A stretch of 64,000 nucleotides of DNA from Trichoplusia ni (taxonomy: Eukaryota; Arthropoda; Insecta; Lepidoptera; Noctuidae): NCBI RefSeq assembly GCF_003590095.1, contig NC_039478.1, positions 10,292,001 through 10,356,000 on the forward strand, read 5' to 3'. Position numbers and translations under genes: made by a program. The notes beneath the pieces were generated by a model that worked only from the letters and a program-made list of their open reading frames with translations, ran no database searches and was not told where the DNA came from. Positions 1-12,600 of the stretch are shown here, in pieces (within the stretch, counting starts at the first letter, position 1; each line of letters opens with the position of its first letter).

Positions 1-436
1 TCAGAAAACGCAATTACGTCTTTAATTAAGCATAAACTATTATATATATCTATGTCCTAATAATTAACTAGTACGCCCTAAATGGTAATTTTAACTCAAA
101 AAATCTTCCGAACATAATAATCCAGCGGTTTAGATATTAAAGCCGGTACAAACCAATACAGACGTTAACCAGAACAAATAGCAGTGAATCTAAGGAAACC
201 AGAATCCCAGAAAACCAAGCCCAAAAATTATTTTATTGTATTAAAAGGCAGATAGAAGAATGCATCCAGCAATAGTTGCGAAAAGCATGCGCGAGTTATC
301 CCTTGGTTCTGAATTACGCAGTTGAATGGGCTCGGGGTGTCGGGGGCAGTCCGACATTATCCCGTCCCGGTTAAAATCCCAGAAATTAAATAAATAAAAA
401 AAAAACATGCAGAAGAATACAGAAATAGATACGTAC

Positions 437-653
437 CACAAATTTCCTTAACCGACACAGCTGCAGTACCGCCCAACTCCTTCGGAAACACTTCTTTAGG
501 TAGCACCTTGAATATGCTCTCAAAACCTTCGTACAGATGCAGTCTTGACACGTGTTTGGACTTCATGATCTTCTTGAAGAGGGCCAGGATAGAGTGGCCG
601 AAGGATGGTAAGTTGATCAGGTGGATGCCTTTCAGTTTCAGCGCGTAGCATGA
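437..653 (-). CDS. CRAL-TRIO gene, coding exon 5
   Basis: 217 nt. The acceptor is TTTCCTTTACAG and the donor GTACGT at 436. It encodes SCYALKLKGIHLINLPSFGH through PKELGGTAAVSVKEIC, the C-terminal half of the lipid-binding domain. It ends in phase 1, so at least one further exon is needed. If the donor were skipped, the frame would run on about 29 mostly hydrophobic residues to a stop near 357. Confidence 0.88.
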
Positions 654-3600
654 CTGTAAAGGAAGATAGATTGTTGAAAGGGTTTTTAGGCAAAAATTGT
701 GACTAAGAGGAGATGGTTAAAAATATATTGGTCAAGAAAATTTTTGTTCTGTTAGAGTAATTTAATTGTTAAAGGACCGATTTTTCAATCGCCAGATAAA
801 TTTTATTCGATGAATATTTCGTTTTGACAGCTTTTGCATAGAAAATATTTCAAATGGCCATATTTATTCCTCGTGATAAAGTCAACTAATTATTGAAAAA
901 TCGGCCTTAAGACTGTGAAAATTGTAACTGTTTTTTATTTCACTGAAGGACAAGAGGTTTTCCTCCCATTTTGCATTGTGTTCTTTTTGTAGCATGAACT
1001 GCTAGCAAAACATGTTTTGCAATTTTGAAGCATAATTAGATAGAATTTTGCCCTGCATTAGGACAACTCTACAAAAAACAGTTGAAGAATAAATACGCTT
1101 TAATTTTTCTATTATCTCTTTGTTCATTTGGCTTTCAATAACCTCTGTATTTTATAGTGAATACAAATAAACAAATACTAAATTACAAAACTAACCGTAA
1201 TATGATAATAGATATTCGCGATCAACATCGGATTGAACTGCAAGGCGTGGCTGAGAGTGGCGTTCGTGAAATCAAACACCCAGTGATCACCATTTGAAGT
1301 TTCGTTGAACAGTCTATAGTCTCCCATCAGGAATCCTAGCTTCGCCACATCCAGTACAACCATATCTGGGTTAAGTATCCTGTAGGAGAAAATAATTGTA
1401 TTTCAGAAAAACGATCAGTAAATTCTGAGAATACTGATGGACTGAAACGATTTCCTATGTGCCTGAAAACCAGTTCATGTGGTGTCGTAACTGTGCTTAG
1501 TCTATTGCGTAGTACTGGAGCAGAAATCCCTCTTTAATAAATATACTCCTGGGATATTACTGGCATTCCATTTTTGAGAGGTTTTTCAAAACTATGTTGG
1601 TTGTCAGATTTTCTAGCTTCTGACTACCCGTAACAACCATGCCGTGACCACTAGGACGTGCCTTCCGAAACACGAAGAAACTCGTCTTAACAAAGATGTT
1701 CTCCTATCCCCGGACTAACCATATGAAGCAAAGCCAAATCTGTGATCGTTCAACTTCTTCAGCTCAGCAGTGACAAACAATAAATAGTCCTCAAATGGAT
1801 TCTCAATATGTTAAAATATTATAGACAGAAATGTTATGCAGCCTCATACAAAAGAAAATCTCAAATCCAACATTTATTAAGTTAACAACCCATTTCTGAA
1901 ATTCCTACAAGACTAGAATGTAGAACAAATTCCCGACATCGCAAGTCTGTTAAAATTTTCAATGTTACCCCCAGACTGTTGGCATGTAAACTACTCTGAC
2001 ACTTTTGAATATTTTAAATTTTCCGCTACTGTAACGAATTGAAAGTGCATTGTCTCGGCTGCTGCGGTATGAACTTGGTTTTGAGTTAAATGTTAATTCA
2101 GATCAAAAGGGTCTTGGTTTGGTTTTGAATTTAAGAAGTGTGTTAATCATATTCAAGTTTTTGTTTACGATGCCTGCGGATTTAACTGAGCAAAGCTTCG
2201 AATGGCAAATTGTGACTACTGTTTGCAGGCATACTTTGACTTAAGCGTGTCTTATTGAAATTGGTTTCCCTGTTTTGTCCCTAATAAAAGTGAAGGAGTT
2301 ATCAATTGGATTTTTATTAATGTCTCTAATGCAGTTTTGACTGTACGTGTAGTGTAATAGCCGAGTGGTTCAGGTCACACGAGCTCAAGCGTTTGTGTCA
2401 TTCACGAATGCTTGTTCTTAGTTTGGGTATCTTTGTGCATTTGATTCAAGTCAAATATTCAAGTGTTTGTGTAATCCTCAGACACAAATATTCAATTCTA
2501 CATGTGGGATTAATTAATAAAAATAAGTGTCTCTCCATGAGTGGAAATAACTGTATTAGTAAATCAACCGGAATAAATCGGTATCTTGTAATTATTTACG
2601 AAAAACCCCTTACCTAAAGATCACAATCCGGTGATTATCAATAGTCTTCATGGGGGGTATGATCCAGTACCCCTCTCTCAGGTACTTCCCCATGTTTGGT
2701 GATAACGGAGTTCGTCCAGCGATCAGATCTGGCATTCTGTCCATAGATGAGAAGTAGTTGTCTATTTTCTCCTTGCATTGTTCCACACTGAAGCCACGGA
2801 CTATAAGATGGCCGAGAATCATGCGGTCATCTGGAAAGAGGAATAAAGTGCGCTTAGAATTGAAGTAAAATGTGATATATTCTGTTATAAGCCTGAAAAA
2901 CACCATCACTTGTACAGTAAGGCATGTGGTACAATTTTAACCAATTTGTAGGAGTAATATGTTTATTTTTTTTAATTTTTATGGTGACTGATAGTTTCCA
3001 TACCCAAATTATAAAACAGAACCGTATTACTCAGACTCCACTCAGACGGTCCATTTTTTGTCTGTCTGTTACTCATAAATTATGGTAGATAGACAGTTTA
3101 AACTTTCTATATTATAACATAATACTAAAAATAAGTTCGACCTTCAGCAACTTTGGTTTCGTTCTGTAATTTGGTCAACTCATACTTGACTGATTTTTAT
3201 GCTAAGGTAGTGTGAGTGATTTAACTGCGATGTAATGCACCGATTTTCCTTAATGTCTAGCATTCAGGAGGATTATACTGTCCATGTTAATTGCACCTAT
3301 GACCATGCCGGTTTAAAAACAAGCCCATTTCAACGTCGTAATAGCTCCGTGCAATTTATACTGATACGTTGTTAAGGATATATTATGTGATGTGTTTACG
3401 TAATCAGATCATAGAACAAAGGATTCGTGGGTTGATGACCTTATGAATTATTTATGTGTTTGTAAATAGGTGAGGGTGTGTAGTTGCTCAAGGCTATGAG
3501 TATAAAATAACCTGCGACCATCGGCAGGTTGGATCTGCACGGCAAAGGGATACCCGAGGAGTTAGGTTGTGAAGAACGATTAATAAATAGTATCAAAGAT

Positions 3601-6600
3601 AGTCCAAAACTTTCCAACTTCATTCATAACCGGTATATGCTTTAAAGAAAACAAGTAACAAAAAACCAGTAACAACAACACATTCATATACACCATGACA
3701 TTTCATAATCACCCGATCGCATGCTGCATAGATTACTCATAATTAAAACATAGACGTCAAAGACACTTGCGAGTAGGAAACACACAATAATTATACAATA
3801 GTGGACCCAGTAATAGATGCTAAAGAGGCTAATATAGAGTCATTGTCAAGGCAAACCTTGTTTAATGCAATTAATGTTTAAATGCGCAGGAAAACCCTGG
3901 AAAATTACCGTTGTACACTCCCCGTACCATGAACTTAAATAAAATTGATGCGGTCGTGGAACAGAGACGACACTACACCGTTTATAGCTTCCTCTCGCTT
4001 CAGCAATGGCAATAGATCTTCCTTGGGGGGTTTTAGTGAGGTGTCACTTAGCTAACTTAATTTGTGTTTGTACACGCAATGTTTTAAGGAAATTCTGAGC
4101 GTAATAGTTCGCGGTCAAATAATGAAAAATCACGTCATGTCTTTGTACTTGCCGTAGCGAATACGAAGTTTCTGCTTATACCTAATCTGCTACGTTGATG
4201 TAAAGTTAGCTTTGAATTATCTTTGATACCATTTTTTTACCTAGAAATGAACTAAATAAACCAAAAAGACCGTTCTTAAAAAAATATCAATACCAGCCTA
4301 TAAATGTCCCACGCCTGGGTGCAGGCTTCTTCCTACATAGATATAGTTTTACCGACCCTTGTTAAAACTGAATTTGAATATTTATTAGAATCAAGCAAAA
4401 AAATAAATATTTGCGAAACAAATAAAAATCATCAAACAAAGTGCTTAACATACGATCATAGCTCAATAACTACTTAGTCATAGTCCGTTTTGGGATGACT
4501 CGTCAAATAATCAATTTAAAATTATTATACGTATATATTCATGTCACTCTGAAATCGTGTGAATTTAATATTAAATACAAATCAAATGCTAAATAGTACG
4601 GACTCTATTAACGTTGGCAGTTAGATGCAAAGACCATTCAACAAAACCTCATGAAGAAAGACGGTTGCACTTATGGTCTAAGAGCCCAGAGTGTGAGTGT
4701 GAGTGGACGCCAGACCTACGTTATTTTAATAAAGCTGAAACTTTGTCAGCAGACGCTCCCAACATGGGTAAGAACAATGGTCGATTATGGAGTTTGTCTC
4801 ATAGTGGCTTTGGCAGATAAATGGTAATCATCAAATCCAGCTTCAGTGATGGATTCATTTAGATATTTTTTTCTTTAGGAAAAAATCATCTTCCTCACTT
4901 ACGAATTTATTCTTGGTATGTGTTCTTAGTGGAGGAGCTCGTGGCTAAACTATAACCGCATAAGTGATTCGATCACAGGTTAAGCTATGCTTGCCGCGGT
5001 TGGTCCGTGGATGGGTGACCATCTTTGTCATAACGAGTTCCTCCGTGTTTCGGAATGCACGTTAAATTGTGGGTCCCGGCTGTTATTCCTACATCTTTGA
5101 CAGTCGTTGCAGATAGTCAGAAGCTGAAAAAGTCTGACATTCAGTCTAACCAAGGTGTATCGTGTTGCCCAGGTAACTGGGTTGAGGAGGTCAGATAGGC
5201 AGTCGCTCCTTGTAAAACACTGGTACTTAGCTGAAACCGGTAGGACTGGGAGCCGACCCCAACATAGTTGGGAAATGGCTAGGCCAATGATGATGTGTTC
5301 TTAGTGGATAACACAAATGCTTGGCATACGTTGGGACCCATGACACGCCACGCCCGGTTGGTTAGCTTGGAGCCAAGTACGCGCAGTCAAACCAGTATTC
5401 CAAACCAAATATTTTTCCATGGTGTTGCTATGGGACAAACGAAGATTTAACCAAAACACCTGCTTGGTTAGAACGGTAATAAAAGTGCCATACACACTTG
5501 TCCCATACAACTTGATTGGCTGATGAATAAATTTAAATATATTATTATAATTATAGACATAATGAAGATTATTACGTTGTTTATTAGCATAAGGTTTAAG
5601 TTCCGTAACCGATCCTGTTAAGTTTAAATAAGATTGGTTAACTTGGTTAACTTGGTTTTTCCATTAAAATAAAATAATTTGATGGTTATTGCCTGATAAT
5701 AGTAGGCATAGAGTCGAAATTCTACTAATTAAAATTACACATGCGAAAGTTTTTAAGTATGGATGGATGTTTGTTACTCTTTCACACAAAAACCACGGAG
5801 CAATTTTGGACGTAATTTACACATAGGATCGTTTTCACCTCAATTATATGTACCCGTAGGATCGTTTTTTATTTGTAGCCGCTTGCAACAGCTACTGGTA
5901 CATTCTACATCCTTTATAATTGCATCATTGTTGATGTAGATTTTAGGCACTACTATCTCCATAATATTAGCAAAAAAGATTATACATGAGTATAAAATGT
6001 GAGTATAAAACAAAAAACGTGTAAGTATAAAATTTCTTAACATGCTACCACAACAAAATTAGGGGTTATCTTCTATGCAGTCTTCCTGGCTCTGGCATCT
6101 ATATCACATTGGACTTTACTAGTATTATCAAATATCGGAAAATCTTCCCTACATAAGGTGTCATAACATCACACTAGCATTTCAATGAGTATCATATCAA
6201 GCAGTTCTATTAAAATTAAAATAATTCTATTATTAGTATTCAATTACTTATTGCCACATTTTATGGCGTTATGATCGCACCGTGCGTCATCAAATTGATC
6301 GTCTATTGGCAATTTATCAGCAATTATATCGTTTTAAACGGTTCTTTCCGGTGGTTGTGCACCTTCCATTGTTTATTACATTGCATAATCGTCAACTGGT
6401 TCATGTTTTTCAATGTCATGTTCACCATTCTTTGTCTTGTTTTTGTTTTTGTTATCGGGTTTTCTAGATCTTTGTGTTATTTCTTGAAGTAGTTTTCCTT
6501 TGTTGAAGTCGAGACAATGGATTTGGTTTTAAGGACGATAATCAGGAGTCGCGTTAAATAATCCTTAGTATTGGATGTTTACGTATTGAAAATGATTTTA

Positions 6601-9600
6601 GGACTGGTATGATGCATGGTCACTGTACCTGGGGCCAGATGGTAACAAAAATTTAAACACATGAATTTTTGAATTTTGATGGAAGCACATAGACAACTTA
6701 AAAAGAAAACATTTGAATATAAGAAAATGACTTATGTAAGGTTGAACGAAACCAAATATCATTTCCATAAATAGAAGAGTAGTCTATTACCTAGCGACGG
6801 TTAAATGTAACAGTGTTTAAGGAGAGATAGTGATAGATCATATAAAAGCGGTTCGGGTAGATGTTATACGCCTCATTTAGAGGAACCAATACAATGTATC
6901 TATAATGCAATAACGACGTGTTAATTGTTCGTTTCTTGCTAATTATCTTAATGTGTAGTTCATTTATTATGAAAGATTATGTAGGTACTTAGCATTGAAT
7001 AGAAATTATAGTATCATTTTTAATGCAGTTTTTACTCCATAGTTTTAAGACTAGACTGTAAATTGATAATTAAGGCTATTTATTTGATATAATATAGAGC
7101 TGGGGACTTTGTTGCTTCATTTCATCTACCAAAGCCAGAATTCTTAGGAAAGCGATGAAGGATTGGCGAATATAGATGCTGTCTATTGTATTTTGGTCTT
7201 CGAATAGTGCTACGTCGTCGCCTAATTTAAATAAATGACTTTTGATTCTGATTTTGAGAATGGCTGTTCCATAGCTGCTTCCATTAAAGTTTATGTACCT
7301 GCAGACTATTAAATTAAAATAACTATTAATGTAGTAGTAGTATTTTAAGGGTAAGAATAAATAAACTCTTGACACTTATATAGGTATGTTTGAGATTGAC
7401 AATTTTATTACAATTTGTTTTAAAAACCGAGTAATAAAACATTTAATTCGATCCAAAATGGTCATAAAACGATGACTTATTAAATATAAAACAATTTCTG
7501 ATAAATGATGATGAAACGTAAATACTAAAACAGCAAAGTCACTAATCATATACCTAAACAAGTACATGATCGTACACAAGTAGATATATACATAAATTAC
7601 TTAAGGAAAACCCATAAAAATCATAACGAAACGGAACTAAGACCAGTTTAACCGATCGCTTATGGGCTGATAAAATTCATGAATAATTTCTACTTATAAA
7701 GGGCTCCAATCTCCATGGAAAGGATTGAAATATTCGTTAATTAAATCACAAAAAAAAGGTGCCTGCCTCGGACTGGTTGCGGGTGGTACGACTTGAGGGG
7801 GGGGGGGGCAGCTATGTCCAACAGTGGACCTCGATTAGGTGAGTTGAATATTGAATTGATTAAATTAAAATAGTGGGGTTACATATGTATGTCTGACGTG
7901 TGTTGATGATACACTTTTTCCCTGTTCTTCTTGATAGGAATGACATTTTGGAACTTGTGTCATGAATGTTACGGTTCAAAACTGCTTGAAAGATGTTAAC
8001 TTAGAATAAAACCTTTTTGACTTTTGAGGTCAAATGCGAAGCAGAATCGATAGGCCGAAAAAATCGAGTTTAAAAAAAAGTCTTTAACATTTTTATTTCT
8101 ATTATTTTTGTTATAGCGGTAACAGAAATGTAAAATCTGTAAAAATCAAAGTCTTTGATATCCTTCAAAAATATTATTTAAGAAATATTGCCTTGATTTT
8201 AATTTCTGGAAATTCGAAGAAACTCTATCTTTTTATGTTTCTAAGCATAACATTTAAATAGTGTTAAAAAATATTTGCACATCATAATTTTTTGTATCTG
8301 ATCATTGATTGATGGGATTTCTATACAAAAAATTATACCTAAATATTAAAGTTAACTTTCCGCATATTTTTTGTTCGATACTACGAGATGCAGTTTTTAT
8401 TCGGTCGGTTGACATCACACGTCATGATTACTGGATATAAAAACACAAAAATATTACGAATCGATTAATGTTTGTCTCCAAAAAACCTTGCTATTTTTTG
8501 TCTCAAATTAAAAACAAATTATTTCAACCATGCCGAGAGTATTATATTATGAGGATATGCCGATTTGTACCGACTATAAATGACCCGCTCCCATTCTTGA
8601 AGGCGGAGTCACAATATATCTTGCGCATGCCTAAAAATACCGCTTTTAGAAAAGTAAGAAAAATTATGATTATGATTAAAAAAAAATGTAGGTACGCACA
8701 AAAGTGAGGGTTGGGATTGTAATAAAACTAATAAAAAATACATAAAAAAAATTAAATAGGCAAGTATAATTAACCCTATAGGGGACGAAAGAGTGTTAAG
8801 AAAGAATAAACGTTTCAAGAGGATGCTGGTCTCTTAGCAGGGTCGTGGGCTCGATCCCCGCGTAGGGAAAGCATTTGAGTAATCCACGAATGTTTGTGCA
8901 AAGTGTGGGTGTCATCTCATGTAACTTGAATGTTTATGAATCATGCAAGTCGATTAAAATATTTTAGTGCGAGAGCCGTTTCTTTAATAGGTACCAAAAA
9001 ACAAAGCATAGTATTTGCTTATTGCCACGTTTTATCGCATATTCATTAAAAGATGGGTTAAAATCTGATTATTTAAAATTAATCGATTTAATAAATCAAA
9101 TTTAATGTATAGATAATAGGATACTATATCTCGAAAGACAGAGAATTATCGTTTAACGGTAAAAACGAGTAAAACTTGATAAATTAAGAAGCTAGTAGGT
9201 TATTTTTTTGGCTAACGGCTTTAATTTTATTTATTTAAGTTTCCGTACATGCATAACAGTAAAGAAAAAGACGTTAAAGGGACGCCATGAACTATTAAAA
9301 GGAGGTTTGTATATATTTTATGTTAATCCAGTGCATCAGTATTTCTTACATAATATCAAAAACAGAAATGTCACAATTTCGTGATTCGTCGAAGAAGATT
9401 GTTATTTTCATACATTTCCGCGATTTGGATTTGAGTGATCATGATATGCCACTTGTTTTCAATCAATCAATAAACTCAGGGTATTGCGGTCCATCTTATC
9501 TAGTCCTGTCCTTTTAGGTAAAAAGTCTTTGGGCTCCATCTATAATAATACTTTTGTACTGCTTTATAAAAATACTGACTTTTGCTCACACCTTCGTTTT

Positions 9601-12600
9601 CTTGGAAATCGGTTTTAGCTGTAAACACATTATCCACCTTTAAGAAGTCGGATAAAAGTAGCCTATGTGATAAATCCTAGGTGTTGGCTACCTTCATCCT
9701 AAATTGCATTGAAATTGGTCAGCATGTTTATTAGAGAAGAGGTAACAAACATAATATACACACACATACGTGCAAAGATACTCACATACTTTCGCATTTA
9801 TTATAATTAGTGAGATGACGTCAATATCAGGAAACGTTAGAAAATAAAACCTGAACTTAATTTAATAAAAACACATTTATACTAACCAATGGTGTGTTTT
9901 GTTATATTATATAAACGTTTTTTGGGACTGTTATTATAAGACCCTATAAAGATAAAAACTCTACCTACTTATTTTTTTTAAGGTTCATACAATTACACGT
10001 ATAATCAAAAAGCCCTTTGTTAAATTAACGTTGCCTTATTAAATGGTTCGTATTTGACTGACGTGTGTAATAACTTCCGTATTTTTGTATTAACCACTAC
10101 AAAATAATAGATCAAGAACAAGTCTGACTGGCGATACTGAGAGTTCCGTTTAAAATTGTTTTAGGAACAAAAAACAATTATTGGCAAATCAGTTTGAGTG
10201 TGATCGGTCCGCAGACATAGGACATGCATTTATAATATCACAATATATTGATAATATATTGATCATATATTATCAATATATAATATATGATCAATGAATA
10301 TACCTTGTATGGTTCCTTTGTGCATAAGACGTGAAGGGTTCTGAAACTCAATGAATCACACGGATTAAAATTATTTTACCGGGAGAGGTTAAAAAAGGTA
10401 AGAAATTGATAATTAAAAATTGATTTAAGAAAGAGTTATTTTGAAAAATTGTCTAAAACATGAGGATTCAGTTTGTAAGTACTAACTGTTGTTAGGCAAA
10501 AAGTACATAGAGCACAAAGAGGAGGTTCTACCACCACGTCTTCAAATAATATTATTATGAGTGACGTACGTAGAGCGGCATCTCTTTTCCACACATGTTA
10601 AAATATTACTTTAAAAAGGCTACCTGGATTCAAGGTTGCAGGGAAAATAACAATCAAAACATTTATTAACTGTATTTACTCATATAAACAATAAACACTA
10701 AAATCTCATTCTTAATTAATACATATCCATTAATTAAACTTGCACAATAATTCATACATCCTCTTGTTTTAATTACATTATTATTGTCTCTCTAAACGTT
10801 AAAATGTTGTGGCCTTGTTCTATCTATGTGTAGATTTGTATGCACGAAGTATAGGTTCGCTTCTAACGTAGGAAAAATACCAATGTGGATCTTTCAAACT
10901 TAGATGCACTGTCTTTATTATCCTAAGACACCAAAGCCAAACGGTGAAGGAAAAACGTCTTGAGGAAACCTCGATTCCAAATCGCCAATCGGCAGTGAGT
11001 TTTAATGTTTTGATCATTGAACAAACTACTCTATAAAGATAAAGGCCTGTGCCAAAGGACTAGAAACTAAAAGCCTAGTGTATACAAAAAAGAAATATGA
11101 ATAATATTTCTTTAGTATTCTAGATAATATCTAGAATACTGACCAAAAAGTTTGAATGATTAATAATGTTGATAATGAATGTTCTACTAGCAGCAACCAG
11201 CAGTGTTTAAAATTATTTTTTATTGAAATTAATCCAGCCGGCTTTTGATATAATGAGTTTAGTCCTTAGTCGAGTATACTTGCAGACAATCGGTTATTAT
11301 CCTCTATGTTTATAAACGGCTCAAACTATTTTTATCAAACATGTCTAAGAACACTCACATATAATTCATTTTCAAAACAAACTAAATCGAAATCACTCTA
11401 TTCGTTCGAGAACTATGATGCTACAGACAAACACGTTACCTTATAACACCCCTTCTTTCACATCGCTGTCTAAAATATATTCCACTAACGCATTCGCCTT
11501 TTTAATATCAATGGTACTAGAATAATAATAAAAAGTGACTCACGTAATTGTCCTTGTGGCAGATGCGGCTGTTTCTCGTACCATTCCCTGATGCTTTTGA
11601 TCATATCTTCTAGAGCATTCTTCGTAATATTGTAGGTCTTCAGAAGCAGCTCAATATCTCCATCTCGCACGTTCAGCACTTTGTTAGCGTTAATTGAGTA
11701 GTTGAAGTTTGGGTACTGTTGACAAAAGTAATGATGAAAATAGAATTAAAAAAAACTGACCCCTGCAATCCCGCAGTAAAGAATTTAATCCTCGTGTCGC
11801 GGGGGTTTTTCAAATGTTCAAGAGACATGCTCTTTCACAAATTAGAAACTCATCAACCAATAGTATAAAAAGATAAAAACTAGTATTTTGATCAATAATT
11901 GTATTCACTTAAAGTAAGTATATAATTATTAGCCAAAATATATTTATTTTTAAAAATAATTCATTTATTTTGACTATAATTAAAACCTAATTGCAATGCA
12001 CTTAATTAAATAACTAAACTACAATATATATAAAGTCTAGAACTATCTAGGTATAAAGACTAATTATATAAGACCTCACAGTCAAACGACATAACTGTTT
12101 TTTTTTAATAAATAAAATATTAATCATTCAAATTCTTGGTCAGTGACCTCCAAAGCCTAATTGGCAAAGCCTTTTGTGCGTGTAGCTATTGCAATCCTGT
12201 ATTAAAGTTGAAAAAATCCATTGTTTTACTAGAATTTTATGACAAAAAAACTAATTGATAATTAAAAAATTAAAGCTTTATTGCCTCATTAAATACAAAA
12301 AGGCAATAGTTTATCTTATGCTAAGTAAGTGGGATAAATTTATCTACTAAATTATAGAAAAATCTAGTTATTACGTTCTTTAAGAAATCCTAAGTCTTAC
12401 ATAAAGAAAATAGATATTTCTATTAGGTATTACGAGAACGAAAAGAGATAAAAGCCGGTTAAGTGCGAGTCGGCCTCGCGAGACTGAGGGTTCCGTACAA
12501 TAAGGTAAAGAACAACAAAACAGGCTGCAGACGGATACAGAAAAAACAGCTGGTAATTATTCTATTGTTTCATAAAGAAGACAATCAATCGCTTCCGCGA

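Noticed and set aside
241..441. Possible last exon of the CRAL-TRIO gene (66-codon minus frame with SDCPRHPEPIQLRNSEP)
   Set aside because: No AG acceptor with a pyrimidine tract lies at a usable place, and the sequence does not resemble the family's C-terminal end.
4614..4820. 68-codon plus frame (MAVRCKDHSTKPHEERR...)
   Set aside because: It has a reasonable composition but no splice borders, promoter or recognised motif, and part of it resembles common lepidopteran repeat sequence. Not enough to call a gene.
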